In this document: piece after piece, positions 27,927-35,629 of the stretch
Layout of the letters: every line of letters starts with the position of its first letter
How positions within the stretch are numbered: the stretch's first letter is position 1
Assembly: GCF_000745185.1 (NCBI RefSeq)
Contig: NZ_JQNJ01000001.1
Span: forward strand, 3,144,501-3,208,500
Source: Muricauda sp. MAR_2010_75
GTDB taxonomy: Bacteria > Bacteroidota > Bacteroidia > Flavobacteriales > Flavobacteriaceae
Direction: 5' to 3'
DNA: 64,000 nt
Notes under the pieces: model-generated
What the model was told of the DNA's origin: nothing
What the model saw: the letters and a program-made list of their open reading frames with translations, nothing else
Database searches by the model: none
Position numbers and translations under genes: made by a program

Positions 27927-28574
27927 TTTCTCTCCGTACGAAAGGTCTCCGGCATCACCAAGACCTGGTATGATGTAGCCCTTCCTGGTGAGCTCTTCAT
28001 CAACCGACGCTATCCATAATTCTGTTTCATCCGGAAAAATTTCTTGCACATGCGCCACTCCTGCCTTTGAGCCGATTACGGAAATAATATGGATTTTTTT
28101 TGGGGTTCCGTGGCCGCTAAGTGCTTTAAGGACGTTTTCCAAGGTTTTTCCCGTTGCCAACATGGGATCAGTTAAAATCAAGGTTTTGCCTTCCAGAGAA
28201 GGAGCGGCTAAATATTTAACAATGACCTCAAATGCATCACCATCATCAGGATGGTGTCTATACGCGGAGATGAATGCATTTTCAGCTCCATCAAAATAAT
28301 TCAAAAGTCCATGGTGCAGCGGCAGTCCCGCCCGAAGTACAGAGCAGAGTACCAAGGAATCTGTGGTTTTGGCACTTTTTTTTGAACCAAAAGGGGTATC
28401 AACCACAACAGCTTCATAATCCAAGGTTTTGCTCAGTTCATATCCCAATACCTCACCAATACGCTCAATGTTTCTTCGGAACCGCATTCCATCTTTTTGA
28501 ACGGTTTTGTCCCGGATTTCAGCTATAAAGGTGTTTAATATGGAATTTTTAAGATCAAATCGATGGATTATCAT
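27921..28574 (-). CDS. upp: Uracil phosphoribosyltransferase
   Basis: 217 aa. The PRPP-binding motif ILTDPMLATGKT and the C-terminal uracil-binding stretch GLGDAGDLSYGEKL are present. It converts uracil and PRPP to UMP (pyrimidine salvage). It lies 73 bp downstream of the flavodoxin gene with no promoter of its own that I can see, so it is probably read from the island promoter at 29196-29238. Convergent 6-bp overlap with the beta-CASP gene. Confidence 0.95.
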   Translation of the reverse strand: MIIHRFDLKNSILNTFIAEIRDKTVQKDGMRFRRNIERIGEVLGYELSKTLDYEAVVVDTPFGSKKSAKTTDSLVLCSVLRAGLPLHHGLLNYFDGAENAFISAYRHHPDDGDAFEVIVKYLAAPSLEGKTLILTDPMLATGKTLENVLKALSGHGTPKKIHIISVIGSKAGVAHVQEIFPDETELWIASVDEELTRKGYIIPGLGDAGDLSYGEKL

Positions 28575-28646
28575 GCAATGGTGTTTTAAGCAAGTTCAAA
28601 AAATTGAACAATGCCCCTAAAAGTAATCAGAAAATGGAAACCATCT

Positions 28647-29168
28647 TTATTTTGCAAAATCCAAGACAAAAGACCGTACCGCATCCCAATCGGTGTACTC
28701 ATGGTCTTTGGACGTATCTGTGGACCCACCTTCTTTTTTGGCAATCATACGCATGATAAGCTTTTTAAAGTAGTCGTATTGGGTGTATTTAAGTGCACCC
28801 GCAATATGATGGGTTTCATTGGGTTTCCATCCGGTTTGGTCCAAAAAGTGCTGAGCTATTTTCTCCACTTCCTTATGTTCTTCTTCGATATCTGATGCTA
28901 TGGCCATGGAAACCGAAAAGAAAGCGGAATGCTTAATATTGAGTTCATCCAGATTTTTCATGATGTAATCCTTGATGGAGGAATGGTACTTCTGGATGTG
29001 GATGGAACTCCCAATTAGCACAGCATCAAATTTTTCTGGAGATGGTGGGTCTTCGGTGGCATCGGCAATCACTACGCTATGGTTCTTTGCTTGTAGGACC
29101 TCTTCCATAAAACGGGAAATTTTTCGGGTCTGTCCTTCACTTGTGGCGTAAACGATAAGAATTTTCAT
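28647..29168 (-). CDS. Flavodoxin-domain protein (HemG/protoporphyrinogen oxidase-like)
   Basis: 173 aa. The FMN phosphate-binding loop is YATSEGQTRKIS near residue 8, followed by the fold GSSIHIQKYHSSIKDYIM seen in HemG-type flavodoxins. C-terminal helices follow. HemG converts protoporphyrinogen to protoporphyrin with quinones as acceptors, also without oxygen. A general redox flavoprotein is equally possible. Island palindrome 29227-29238 lies 23 bp from its -7 box. Confidence 0.8.
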   Translation of the reverse strand: MKILIVYATSEGQTRKISRFMEEVLQAKNHSVVIADATEDPPSPEKFDAVLIGSSIHIQKYHSSIKDYIMKNLDELNIKHSAFFSVSMAIASDIEEEHKEVEKIAQHFLDQTGWKPNETHHIAGALKYTQYDYFKKLIMRMIAKKEGGSTDTSKDHEYTDWDAVRSFVLDFAK

Positions 29169-29195
29169 TGGGTTAAGATTTTAATTGAATGATAG

Positions 29196-29304
29196 TAAAT
29201 GTAAGAGCTGTTGTTTGTTGCTGAAATGATAATCGTCAATTGAATAATTAAAGCATTGTACTGATGCAGGTCATTTCATTAACAGCTCATTATCAGGAAC
29301 TTTA
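29196..29304. promoter_or_regulatory. Divergent promoters with two TGAY-N4-RTCA sites (flavodoxin / bactofilin-like)
   Basis: TGATAATCGTCA (29227-29238) ends 23 bp from minus-strand box TACATTTA (29196-29203) for the flavodoxin-upp unit. TGATGCAGGTCA (29262-29273) ends 23 bp from plus-strand GAACTTTA (29297-29304, weaker) for the bactofilin-like gene. Confidence 0.65.
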
Positions 29305-29328
29305 AGGTGAATTCTAAAGAATAAACTC

Positions 29329-30513
29329 ATGAAAACACAACTAGTCTATTTGGCAGTTTTTGCACCATTGTTCTTATGGGGGCAATTCAAGGCAGATGAA
29401 ACCATTACCATTGTAGAAAATCAGGATGATGATTTCTATGCAGCAGGCGAAATCATTAACATGGAATCCAAAATCAATGGTGATTTTGTGGTGGCCGGAA
29501 GTGAAATCAGGGTTCGTGATAGCTTACAACAAGACCTTTTGGTGGCTGGGGGCGATGTATTCATTATGGGACCCATTGGGGATGATGTCAGGGCCATGGC
29601 CGGAAAATTGACCATTTCAAATGACGTGGCTGACGATGTCATTGTTTTTGGTGGAGAGGTATTTGTTACGGACAATGCCAAAATACATGGAAATCTGGTG
29701 AATTTCTCAGGAAAAATTACTGTGGAAGGTGATGTAGACGGTATGATAAAAGCCTATGGCGGGGACTTGGATTTTAATGGTTCGGTTGGTCAGGGTTTGG
29801 AAGTCTACGGAGGAGATATCAGTATTGATGGGCTAATACATGGAAAATCCAAAATTGTGGCCGATGAGGTTACGATAGGGGACAGAGCCCAATTTTATGG
29901 AGATGTGGACTACTGGACAGAGTCTGGGGAAATCGATTTTGGCAATGCATTGATCGGGTCTACTGCAAATTTCAATGAGGACTTAATGAAAGAACGCGAA
30001 GAATTTTCTTGGAAAGCACTTGGAATTGCATCATTGGGTTTCTGGATTTTTTATGTGCTATCTGCATTCTTGGTATTGTTGGTATTGCACTTGGCCTTTA
30101 GAAAATATTTTAAAAGAGCTGCTGACAGCTTGGAAGGTAATTTTTGGAAAGGATTTGGGTATGGACTGATTTACATTATTGGGTTTCCATTAGTGATAGG
30201 GCTTACATTTGCCTTAATTATTGGTATTCCCATTGGATTGTTTTTATTGTCATTCTACTTGTTCAGCATCTTTTTTGGACATTTGGTTGCCGCATCCATT
30301 GCTTCGCATTATTGGAATTTGGTGAACAAAGGTTCCATGGGTTTTTGGGGCGTTTTATTCCTTTCTCTTGCCATTGCAATGGTTCTACGATTGTTGACAT
30401 TGGTGCCTTTCCTCGGGTTTTTGCTTTCCGTTGTGGTATTGGCCATTGCTTATGGAGGAATTATGTTACTCTTTGTACAGAAGAAAGGTAATGGAAAAGC
30501 AGTTGTAGCATGA
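29329..30513 (+). CDS. Bactofilin-like (polymer-forming) membrane protein
   Basis: 394 aa. Signal peptide (to about LWGQF), then ~190 residues of short, regular beta turns (ADDVIVFGGEVFVTDNAKIHGNL, VEGDVDGMIKAYGGDLDFNG) typical of a right-handed beta-helix of the bactofilin/polymer-forming cytoskeletal type. The C-terminal third has about five or six hydrophobic helices. It is probably an envelope protein exposing the beta-helix outside the inner membrane. Promoter has an island site (29262-29273). A truncated hydrolase frame overlaps its stop codon. Confidence 0.72.
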   Translation: MKTQLVYLAVFAPLFLWGQFKADETITIVENQDDDFYAAGEIINMESKINGDFVVAGSEIRVRDSLQQDLLVAGGDVFIMGPIGDDVRAMAGKLTISNDVADDVIVFGGEVFVTDNAKIHGNLVNFSGKITVEGDVDGMIKAYGGDLDFNGSVGQGLEVYGGDISIDGLIHGKSKIVADEVTIGDRAQFYGDVDYWTESGEIDFGNALIGSTANFNEDLMKEREEFSWKALGIASLGFWIFYVLSAFLVLLVLHLAFRKYFKRAADSLEGNFWKGFGYGLIYIIGFPLVIGLTFALIIGIPIGLFLLSFYLFSIFFGHLVAASIASHYWNLVNKGSMGFWGVLFLSLAIAMVLRLLTLVPFLGFLLSVVVLAIAYGGIMLLFVQKKGNGKAVVA

Positions 30514-30704
30514 TGTCGCTAACTACAGAAAAATATTCCGTGACAATCAGGTTGGATGGATTGGTGCTGCAAGATAATCTCAGCATTTCAGAAGGTGCCA
30601 CAGATATTGTTATTTTTTCATACGGTAGCGGAAGTGGTAGGTTCAGTTCCAGAAACAACTTTGTCGTAGGGATATTACAAAGAGAGGGCCTTGCCACACT
30701 TTGA
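30510..30704 (+). pseudogene. Truncated alpha/beta-hydrolase (dienelactone hydrolase-like) remnant
   Basis: 64 codons starting at the ATGATG that overlaps the bactofilin-like stop. The sequence matches the start of small dienelactone-hydrolase-like proteins: a beta strand, then IVIFSYGSGSGRFSSRNNFVV (interrupted here), GILQREGLATL, where intact members read on into LLxDLLT. Here TGA follows ATL and none of the catalytic domain is present before the next gene, on any frame. The oxyanion-loop glycines are kept, the nucleophile, acid and His are gone. I read it as a decayed gene, not a functional small protein. Confidence 0.65.
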
Positions 30705-30786
30705 TTTATTAATGGATGAAGTGTTTATACGGTGTTTTTAGGAATCGCGAAATCTCAATTAGAAATAATAGGGCTTATTCACAGAA

Positions 30787-30826
30787 AAAAAATCGGGGCG
30801 CATTCCAAACTAAAAAGAATGCGCCC
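30787..30826 (-). terminator. Terminator of the dodecin transcript
   Basis: Stem GGGCGCATTC (30796-30805) with GAATGCGCCC (30817-30826), 11-nt loop. On the minus strand it is followed by a T-run (complement of the A-run 30785-30792). It sits just past the dodecin stop. Confidence 0.85.
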
Positions 30827-30833
30827 AAAATGG

Positions 30834-31049
30834 TTAATTATCCATCTCCTCAGAGATAGCGAAGGAGACCTTCGCATTTACACGATATTGGGAAATTTTA
30901 TTCTTATCCACAGTTACTTGCATGTCTTTGATATAGACAGATTTGATCTCTCTCACGGTTTTTGATGCTTCCGTGATAATGTTCTGGACGGCATCCTCAA
31001 AACTCACCGTTGAGTTTCCCAGGATTTCAATTACTTTTAATACTGACAT
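30834..31049 (-). CDS. Dodecin (flavin-storage protein)
   Basis: 71 aa, full dodecin length, starting MSVLKVIEILGNSTVSFEDAV; the core EIKSVYIKDMQV and VNAKVSFAI fit the three-strand/one-helix fold. Dodecins form hollow 12-mers that store or buffer FMN, riboflavin or similar ligands. It lies 34 bp downstream of the PepSY-like gene with no separate promoter visible, so it is probably in the island regulon through site 31688-31699. A second flavin link is the flavodoxin and FMN-binding lipoprotein nearby. Confidence 0.93.
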   Translation of the reverse strand: MSVLKVIEILGNSTVSFEDAVQNIITEASKTVREIKSVYIKDMQVTVDKNKISQYRVNAKVSFAISEEMDN

Positions 31050-31083
31050 TGTTTGCGCCTTTTAGGTTATTGTTTTGCAAAGA

Positions 31084-31593
31084 CTACAGGAAGTTTCCTC
31101 CAGCATCCAATTTTACCCGTAATACTTTGTCACCGTTGACCAACTTAAGTTTGTACTTTTTGTTGATGCCCTTGTCTTCATGGTAGGTTACCAAATAAAT
31201 ATCTTTGGTAATGGTCCATTCAGGAAATCTTTCCAATATGGCTTCCTTAACGGTAACAGGGAGGTTGATATCCTTGAATTTTTCGGCAGTTCTAATAATC
31301 TTGCCGTCTTTGTCATAAGCAGCCAAAATTTTCCCTTCGGGGATGTAGAAGGCCACTTCATAATAATCATACTCATCCATGTAGATGTCGGAGTTCTTGA
31401 TGTCATACGCCGCAACTTTTCGTTCCAATGCAGTAACTGGAATTGACGTAACCTCTTGCGAGTTTGCATTGCTGAGATACTTGTAGTTGGTAGCGTAGAC
31501 AATTACCTCTGAAAGCTCTTCAGTTTTAATGATTTGGGAATACGACGGAATGGTCAGTCCCATCAAAAATAGACCAAGGAATACTTTTTTCAT
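31084..31593 (-). CDS. Secreted PepSY-like domain protein
   Basis: 169 aa with signal peptide MKKVFLGLFLMGLTIPSYSQ. The C-terminal half has the PepSY-like pattern LPVTVKEAILERFPEWTITKDIYLV followed by a K-rich strand and a final VLRVKLDAGGNFL (split for length). Such periplasmic beta-lactamase-inhibitor-like PepSY domains have no established enzymatic role. Promoter: TGATTTATGTCA at 31688-31699, 23 bp from box TACATTGA on the minus strand. Dodecin follows in the same direction. Confidence 0.7.
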   Translation of the reverse strand: MKKVFLGLFLMGLTIPSYSQIIKTEELSEVIVYATNYKYLSNANSQEVTSIPVTALERKVAAYDIKNSDIYMDEYDYYEVAFYIPEGKILAAYDKDGKIIRTAEKFKDINLPVTVKEAILERFPEWTITKDIYLVTYHEDKGINKKYKLKLVNGDKVLRVKLDAGGNFL

Positions 31594-31656
31594 GGCACAA
31601 ATTTTTAATTATTAATTCAGTGAATCCGTGGACAATACCATTTTGCCCAAGACGAT

Positions 31657-31783
31657 TCAATGTATTGTGTATTATATTCATTTACAATGATTTATGTCAA
31701 TTTTGCTTTTAACTGAAGGGTTAAAAAAATCTTGTAAAACTGATTTAAATCATTATTTGTTTGCCCAAAGCATATTAACTTGC
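31657..31783. promoter_or_regulatory. Two TGAY-N4-RTCA sites: PepSY/dodecin promoter and an orphan plus-strand promoter
   Basis: TGATTTATGTCA (31688-31699) ends 23 bp from minus-strand TACATTGA (31657-31664). TGATTTAAATCA (31741-31752), a perfect palindrome, ends 23 bp from plus-strand TAACTTGC (31776-31783). The second would start a transcript near 31787, where no obvious gene follows. Confidence 0.6.
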
Positions 31784-31786
31784 ACT

Positions 31787-32173
31787 ATTATCAGTTCCTT
31801 GAAAGCATACGATTGACATTTTGGAAACCTTCGGCTACCAAAATTCAGTCTTAGAGAAGGTTGTGAAAAGCTTTTTTCGCATTGCGATTTTGAGTCGTAT
31901 CCGATACAGGATAAGTATTGAAAATTGCATTTGAAGATAAGATGCTGATCAAAGACCTTCTTAAAAAACTGGGGCATTCAGTTGCCCCAGTTTTCATAAC
32001 GAATTGGTCCAAATATCCAATGAAGGTTTGGACCATAGTGAAATGTTCTGGACTTTCATATAGAGTGTCCCTAGACTATTTTATAACTGAAGTGGAATAT
32101 GGATAAGATTATATAAAGAATACTTTTCGGAACATCACGGAAACAGGAAGTCTCAAGACTTCCTGTTTTTTTA
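31787..32173 (+). ncRNA. Predicted transcript: structured RNA or very small protein gene
   Basis: The orphan promoter (31741-31783) and a strong terminator (32141-32173) bound about 385 nt. Inside is a second stable hairpin with an 8-10 bp GC-rich stem (ACTGGGGCA with TGCCCCAGT, 31968-31992) preceded by A6 and followed by TTTTC, which could end a shorter ~210-nt form. A third stem pairs TGGTCCAAA with TTTGGACCA (32007-32036 region). One small frame exists (ATG 31942 to TAA 32104, 54 codons, MLIKDLLKKLGH...), without a recognised family. I favour an RNA but cannot exclude the small protein. Confidence 0.4.
32141..32173 (+). terminator. Rho-independent terminator of the orphan transcript
   Basis: Stem ACAGGAAGTC (32143-32152) with GACTTCCTGT (32157-32166), loop TCAA, then an uninterrupted T-run. 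No assigned gene ends just upstream on the plus strand, so its presence itself argues for a transcript here. Confidence 0.85.
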
Positions 32174-32205
32174 TTTTCTGCTTGCAAGTATCATGACCTC
32201 AATAC

Positions 32206-32248
32206 TGATGTAAGTCATTACCCTTCCTATCATGGAGTTGTATTTTTA
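32206..32248 (+). promoter_or_regulatory. TGAY-N4-RTCA site and -7 box of the ribonucleotide reductase gene
   Basis: TGATGTAAGTCA (32206-32217) ends 23 bp before TATTTTTA (32241-32248). Transcription would begin near 32252, which rules out starts upstream and supports ATG 32273. Confidence 0.7.
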
Positions 32249-32272
32249 AGGTTGGCACAAAACCTTAGTAGT

Positions 32273-34048
32273 ATGGACTTACTGGAAAAAGGTGAAGCAA
32301 GCGAAAAAGGAATGGGTAAATCTTTTCACAGCGGATTGAAACTTACCGCCAATGCCCAACAATTACTCAGTGCGAGATATTTTTTAAAAGATGCTCAAGG
32401 AAAGGTTTTGGAAAACCCACAACAATTGTTCAAGCGGGTGGCCAAAAATGTGGCAGGTGCTGAGGCACGACAGAATGGCGAATGGGAAGATAAGTTTTAC
32501 AGGGTAATGGCCAATCTGCTCTTTTTGCCCAATTCACCCACTTTAATGAACGCAGGATTGCCCAATGGACAACTGAGTGCATGCTTTGTTTTGCCCGTAG
32601 AGGACAGCTTGGTTAGCATCTTTACAACATTGAAGGACACTGCCATGATTCACCAGAGTGGGGGTGGTACAGGATATAATTTTTCCAAGCTTCGGCCTCA
32701 TGGGGATAGAATTGCATCATCTGGAGGAGTTTCTTCGGGACCTATGGCATTCATCAAGATTTATGATACAGCAACGGAACATGTAAGGCAAGGAGGAAAA
32801 AGAAGAGGTGCCAATATGGGAATCTTGAATGCGAACCATCCGGATATTGAAGAATTTATTCTTGCTAAGTCCGAAGGAACTAAACTTCAAAACTTTAATC
32901 TATCTGTTGGGATAACGGATGATTTTATGGAGGCTGTACAGGTTAATGGTAGTTGGCCTTTAATCAATCCTAGGACCAAAACGATTGCCAAGACCATCAA
33001 GGCAAAAAATATATGGAACCTAATCGTTTCACAAACATGGAAAACCGGTGATCCCGGGCTCATCTTCCTAAATACCATCAATAAACATAATCCAATTCCA
33101 AAAAGGAAGATACAGAGTACAAATCCCTGTGGAGAGGTACCCCTCTTTGAATATGAAAGCTGCAACCTGGGGTCTCTTAATCTATCCAAAATGTTGATTT
33201 CCGAAAACGACGTATGGAAGGTGGACTGGGATTTGCTGGAAGAGACCATTGAGGTGGCCATCCGTTTTTTGGACAATGTAATTTCTGTTAACCATTACTT
33301 GCTCCCCAAAGTAGAAACAGAAACAAAAAGGAACAGGAAAATAGGGCTGGGGGTTATGGGCTGGGCCGAAATGTTGGCTTTGTTAAATATCCCTTATGCT
33401 TCTGATGAGGCTATTGAACTAGGTGAAAGGTTGATGCAGTTTATTAAGTCTAAAAGCTATCAAACTTCACAACATCTTGCGGAGGAAAGAGGGGTGTTTC
33501 CCAGTTGGACGGAGAGCATCCACTATCCTGATAGACTCATGAGGAATGCCACATGCAACAGTATTGCACCAACAGGTAGCATTTCGGTCATTGCCAATAC
33601 GTCATATTCCATTGAGCCCCTATATGCACTGGCCTACAAACGAGTGGGAATCTTGGAGAACCAGACACAGTTGGAGATTAACCCTGTTTTTGTTTATAAA
33701 ATGAAAATGCTGGGGTTGTGGAACGATGAACTGAAGGATGAAGTGCTCAGAACGGGTACGATTCAACAGTTGGAAATTATTCCAAAAGAAGTGAAAAGAG
33801 TATTTGAAACCAGTTTGCAGATTCCTTGGAAATACCATTTGAAGCACCAAAGGGCATTTCAGAAGTATACGGACAATGCAGTCTCAAAAACGGTCAATTT
33901 ACGAGAGGATACTGACGAGGAAACTATCTCGGAAATCTATAGAACGGCATGGGAGTATGGACTCAAAGGCATTACCATCTACAGAGATGGTAGCAAGGCC
34001 AATCAGGTATTGCAGGCCTGCCACTTGAACAGGAGCTCCAATTGTTGA
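32273..34048 (+). CDS. nrdJ: Adenosylcobalamin-dependent (class II) ribonucleotide reductase
   Basis: 591 aa from ATG 32273. Landmarks: LPNSPTLMNAGLPNGQLSAC (first active-site Cys at the end), the HQSGGGTGYNFSKLRP loop, NPCGEVPL with the catalytic Cys and Glu, and APTGSIS. These are the class II pattern. It makes deoxynucleotides using cobalamin and needs no oxygen. The C-terminus is short (YRDGSKANQVLQACH, then ~6 residues) without the usual zinc-ribbon tail seen in longer class II enzymes, and there is no N-terminal ATP-cone. A TTG 21 bp upstream is excluded by the predicted start of transcription. In the mycobacterial DosR regulon nrdZ is the class II counterpart. Confidence 0.9.
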   Translation: MDLLEKGEASEKGMGKSFHSGLKLTANAQQLLSARYFLKDAQGKVLENPQQLFKRVAKNVAGAEARQNGEWEDKFYRVMANLLFLPNSPTLMNAGLPNGQLSACFVLPVEDSLVSIFTTLKDTAMIHQSGGGTGYNFSKLRPHGDRIASSGGVSSGPMAFIKIYDTATEHVRQGGKRRGANMGILNANHPDIEEFILAKSEGTKLQNFNLSVGITDDFMEAVQVNGSWPLINPRTKTIAKTIKAKNIWNLIVSQTWKTGDPGLIFLNTINKHNPIPKRKIQSTNPCGEVPLFEYESCNLGSLNLSKMLISENDVWKVDWDLLEETIEVAIRFLDNVISVNHYLLPKVETETKRNRKIGLGVMGWAEMLALLNIPYASDEAIELGERLMQFIKSKSYQTSQHLAEERGVFPSWTESIHYPDRLMRNATCNSIAPTGSISVIANTSYSIEPLYALAYKRVGILENQTQLEINPVFVYKMKMLGLWNDELKDEVLRTGTIQQLEIIPKEVKRVFETSLQIPWKYHLKHQRAFQKYTDNAVSKTVNLREDTDEETISEIYRTAWEYGLKGITIYRDGSKANQVLQACHLNRSSNC

Positions 34049-34098
34049 AATTTTAAAATGATTTGGATGTTATTTGCTGAAAGTTTACGTGGTTAACA

Positions 34099-34764
34099 TC
34101 AATTCAGATAGTGACTATATTTTTGTAGCCCTTCATTCATCATCCTTAATACCGCCTGACTGGTTACAGTGGCACCGGAAATCCCATCAATCGTTGTGTT
34201 GCCCTTAATGAGTGTTTTACCACTTTGATCAAGGCCAAAAGTATTTTCCGTCCAATTTATCTTGGTCCCAATGAATTGGCCTTCAAAAGAGGGCAGGGTG
34301 ATTCCATCAGCACCGTACTCATCAGATTCGGCTTTATGGCCAAATTCAACCTTTGTTATTTCAGTAGTTGACCTGTCTACCAATACTTTTCCCCAAATTT
34401 TTCCACCAAACCCCTTTTCAGAAACAATGAGCAAACTGTTTTGTGTGCCTTTAGATTCAAAAATGGGCAGTGCAACGTCCTTGTTGGATTCAATGGTTGT
34501 TTTGTAGAGCAAAAGTGCTTCCTCCATAGAAATTTCGGCCAAAATCCCAACTGAATCTATTGCTTTAAAATTTAATACAGTGTCTACATCAGTTGAATCC
34601 GTCAAGCTTAGATCCGCAAATTGGGCAATTTCTTTCATTTCCTTTGGCAATGAATAGGTAGGTGTAGGCTCTTGATTCACCTGATTGGATTTTGGTTTTT
34701 CTGTTTTTTGCTTGCAGCTTCCCAGAATGGCAGCAACAGCTAAAAGGATAAGTTTCATTTTCAT
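34099..34764 (-). CDS. FMN-binding domain lipoprotein
   Basis: 221 aa with lipobox ILGSCKQ. The C-terminal half is an FMN-binding (NqrC/RnfG-type) domain ending in DGISGATVTSQAV, where the motif D-x-x-S-G-A-T makes Thr199 the expected site of covalent FMN attachment by ApbE. So it is probably an extracytosolic flavoprotein in a redox chain. No ApbE or NQR/RNF genes are in the window. Island promoter 34825-34867. Confidence 0.8.
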   Translation of the reverse strand: MKMKLILLAVAAILGSCKQKTEKPKSNQVNQEPTPTYSLPKEMKEIAQFADLSLTDSTDVDTVLNFKAIDSVGILAEISMEEALLLYKTTIESNKDVALPIFESKGTQNSLLIVSEKGFGGKIWGKVLVDRSTTEITKVEFGHKAESDEYGADGITLPSFEGQFIGTKINWTENTFGLDQSGKTLIKGNTTIDGISGATVTSQAVLRMMNEGLQKYSHYLN

Positions 34765-34824
34765 GGCATATTGATTTTAAACTATTATTGATGATGTCCA
34801 TTATTCCAATGGTCATAATTCTAA

Positions 34825-34931
34825 CTAAGATATGCGAGAAGCAATTCCCCTAAAATGATGCCGATCAGATAAACCCACTTTCCTAGAATGATGAAGGTCA
34901 TTTCCTATACAGGGATTGTACAATACATTGT
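34825..34931. promoter_or_regulatory. Divergent promoters with two TGAY-N4-RTCA sites (FMN lipoprotein / lipoprotein 34980)
   Basis: TGATGCCGATCA (34856-34867) ends 23 bp from minus-strand TATCTTAG (34825-34832). TGATGAAGGTCA (34889-34900) ends 23 bp from plus-strand TACATTGT (34924-34931). Confidence 0.65.
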
Positions 34932-34979
34932 ATCGAAATAGTTAAGTAACCCGTGTGTATTTCATTAAAAGAAGTTGTT

Positions 34980-35612
34980 ATGAAAAAAATAGTTGTCGTA
35001 TTGGCTGCATGGCTGTTGGCTTCCTGCTCCAGTACCCGATTTGTGGATAGTTGGAAAAATAAAGAGATTACTTCCTTCAACCCCGAAAAGCTTTTAGTGG
35101 TTGGAATGACCAGTAATTTGACGGCCCGCAAGATTTTTGAAGATGAGCTTCGTTTGGCATTTATTCAAAATGGCATAAATGCGTATGTTAGTAATGGTGT
35201 CATCGATCAAGAATTTACCGATACCCAAAGAAATATGGAAGAAATTGAGGGAATGACCCATAAGTTGGTTGATGAAGGGTTTGATGCGGTGGTGATATCC
35301 GCGGTCAAGGGAGTGGATAATGAGATGGATTACCGTTCCAGTTATTATGATGTGGGATACAGAAGATATCACTTTGGTCGATATTGGTACACCTATCAAG
35401 GTATTTATTATACCCCTGAATATTATTCAAACTACAAAGTGTACCATGTTGAGACCGCAATTTATAATTTGGTTGGGGGAGAGGACCGGTCTTTGGTCTG
35501 GGTAGGCTCTTTTGATATTGTGGATCCCCAACAGATCACTACAACAGTGGATGATTATGTGGCCAGAATAGTTGAGCAGTTAAAACGGGAAAATATAATA
35601 GGCCAGCGATGA
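34980..35612 (+). CDS. Hypothetical lipoprotein of the island regulon
   Basis: 210 aa from ATG 34980, which opens a lipoprotein signal MKKIVVVLAAWLLASCSS (lipobox LASC). The body alternates strands and helices (LLVVGMTSNLTARKIFEDELRLAF, then FDAVVISAVKG) with a Tyr-rich loop (about 12 Tyr between residues 118 and 155), and ends in a conserved-looking WVGSFDIVDPQQITTTVDDY. It resembles uncharacterised Bacteroidota lipoproteins; I cannot assign a function. Promoter site 34889-34900. Convergent to deoD, 17 bp between stops. Confidence 0.7.
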   Translation: MKKIVVVLAAWLLASCSSTRFVDSWKNKEITSFNPEKLLVVGMTSNLTARKIFEDELRLAFIQNGINAYVSNGVIDQEFTDTQRNMEEIEGMTHKLVDEGFDAVVISAVKGVDNEMDYRSSYYDVGYRRYHFGRYWYTYQGIYYTPEYYSNYKVYHVETAIYNLVGGEDRSLVWVGSFDIVDPQQITTTVDDYVARIVEQLKRENIIGQR

Positions 35613-35629
35613 AGCGCTTCAAATAATTT

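Noticed and set aside
31753..32036. Minus-strand frames in the 31.6-32.2 kb gap
   Set aside because: Low-complexity translations without family features and without promoter or terminator in that direction; the signals support a plus-strand transcript.
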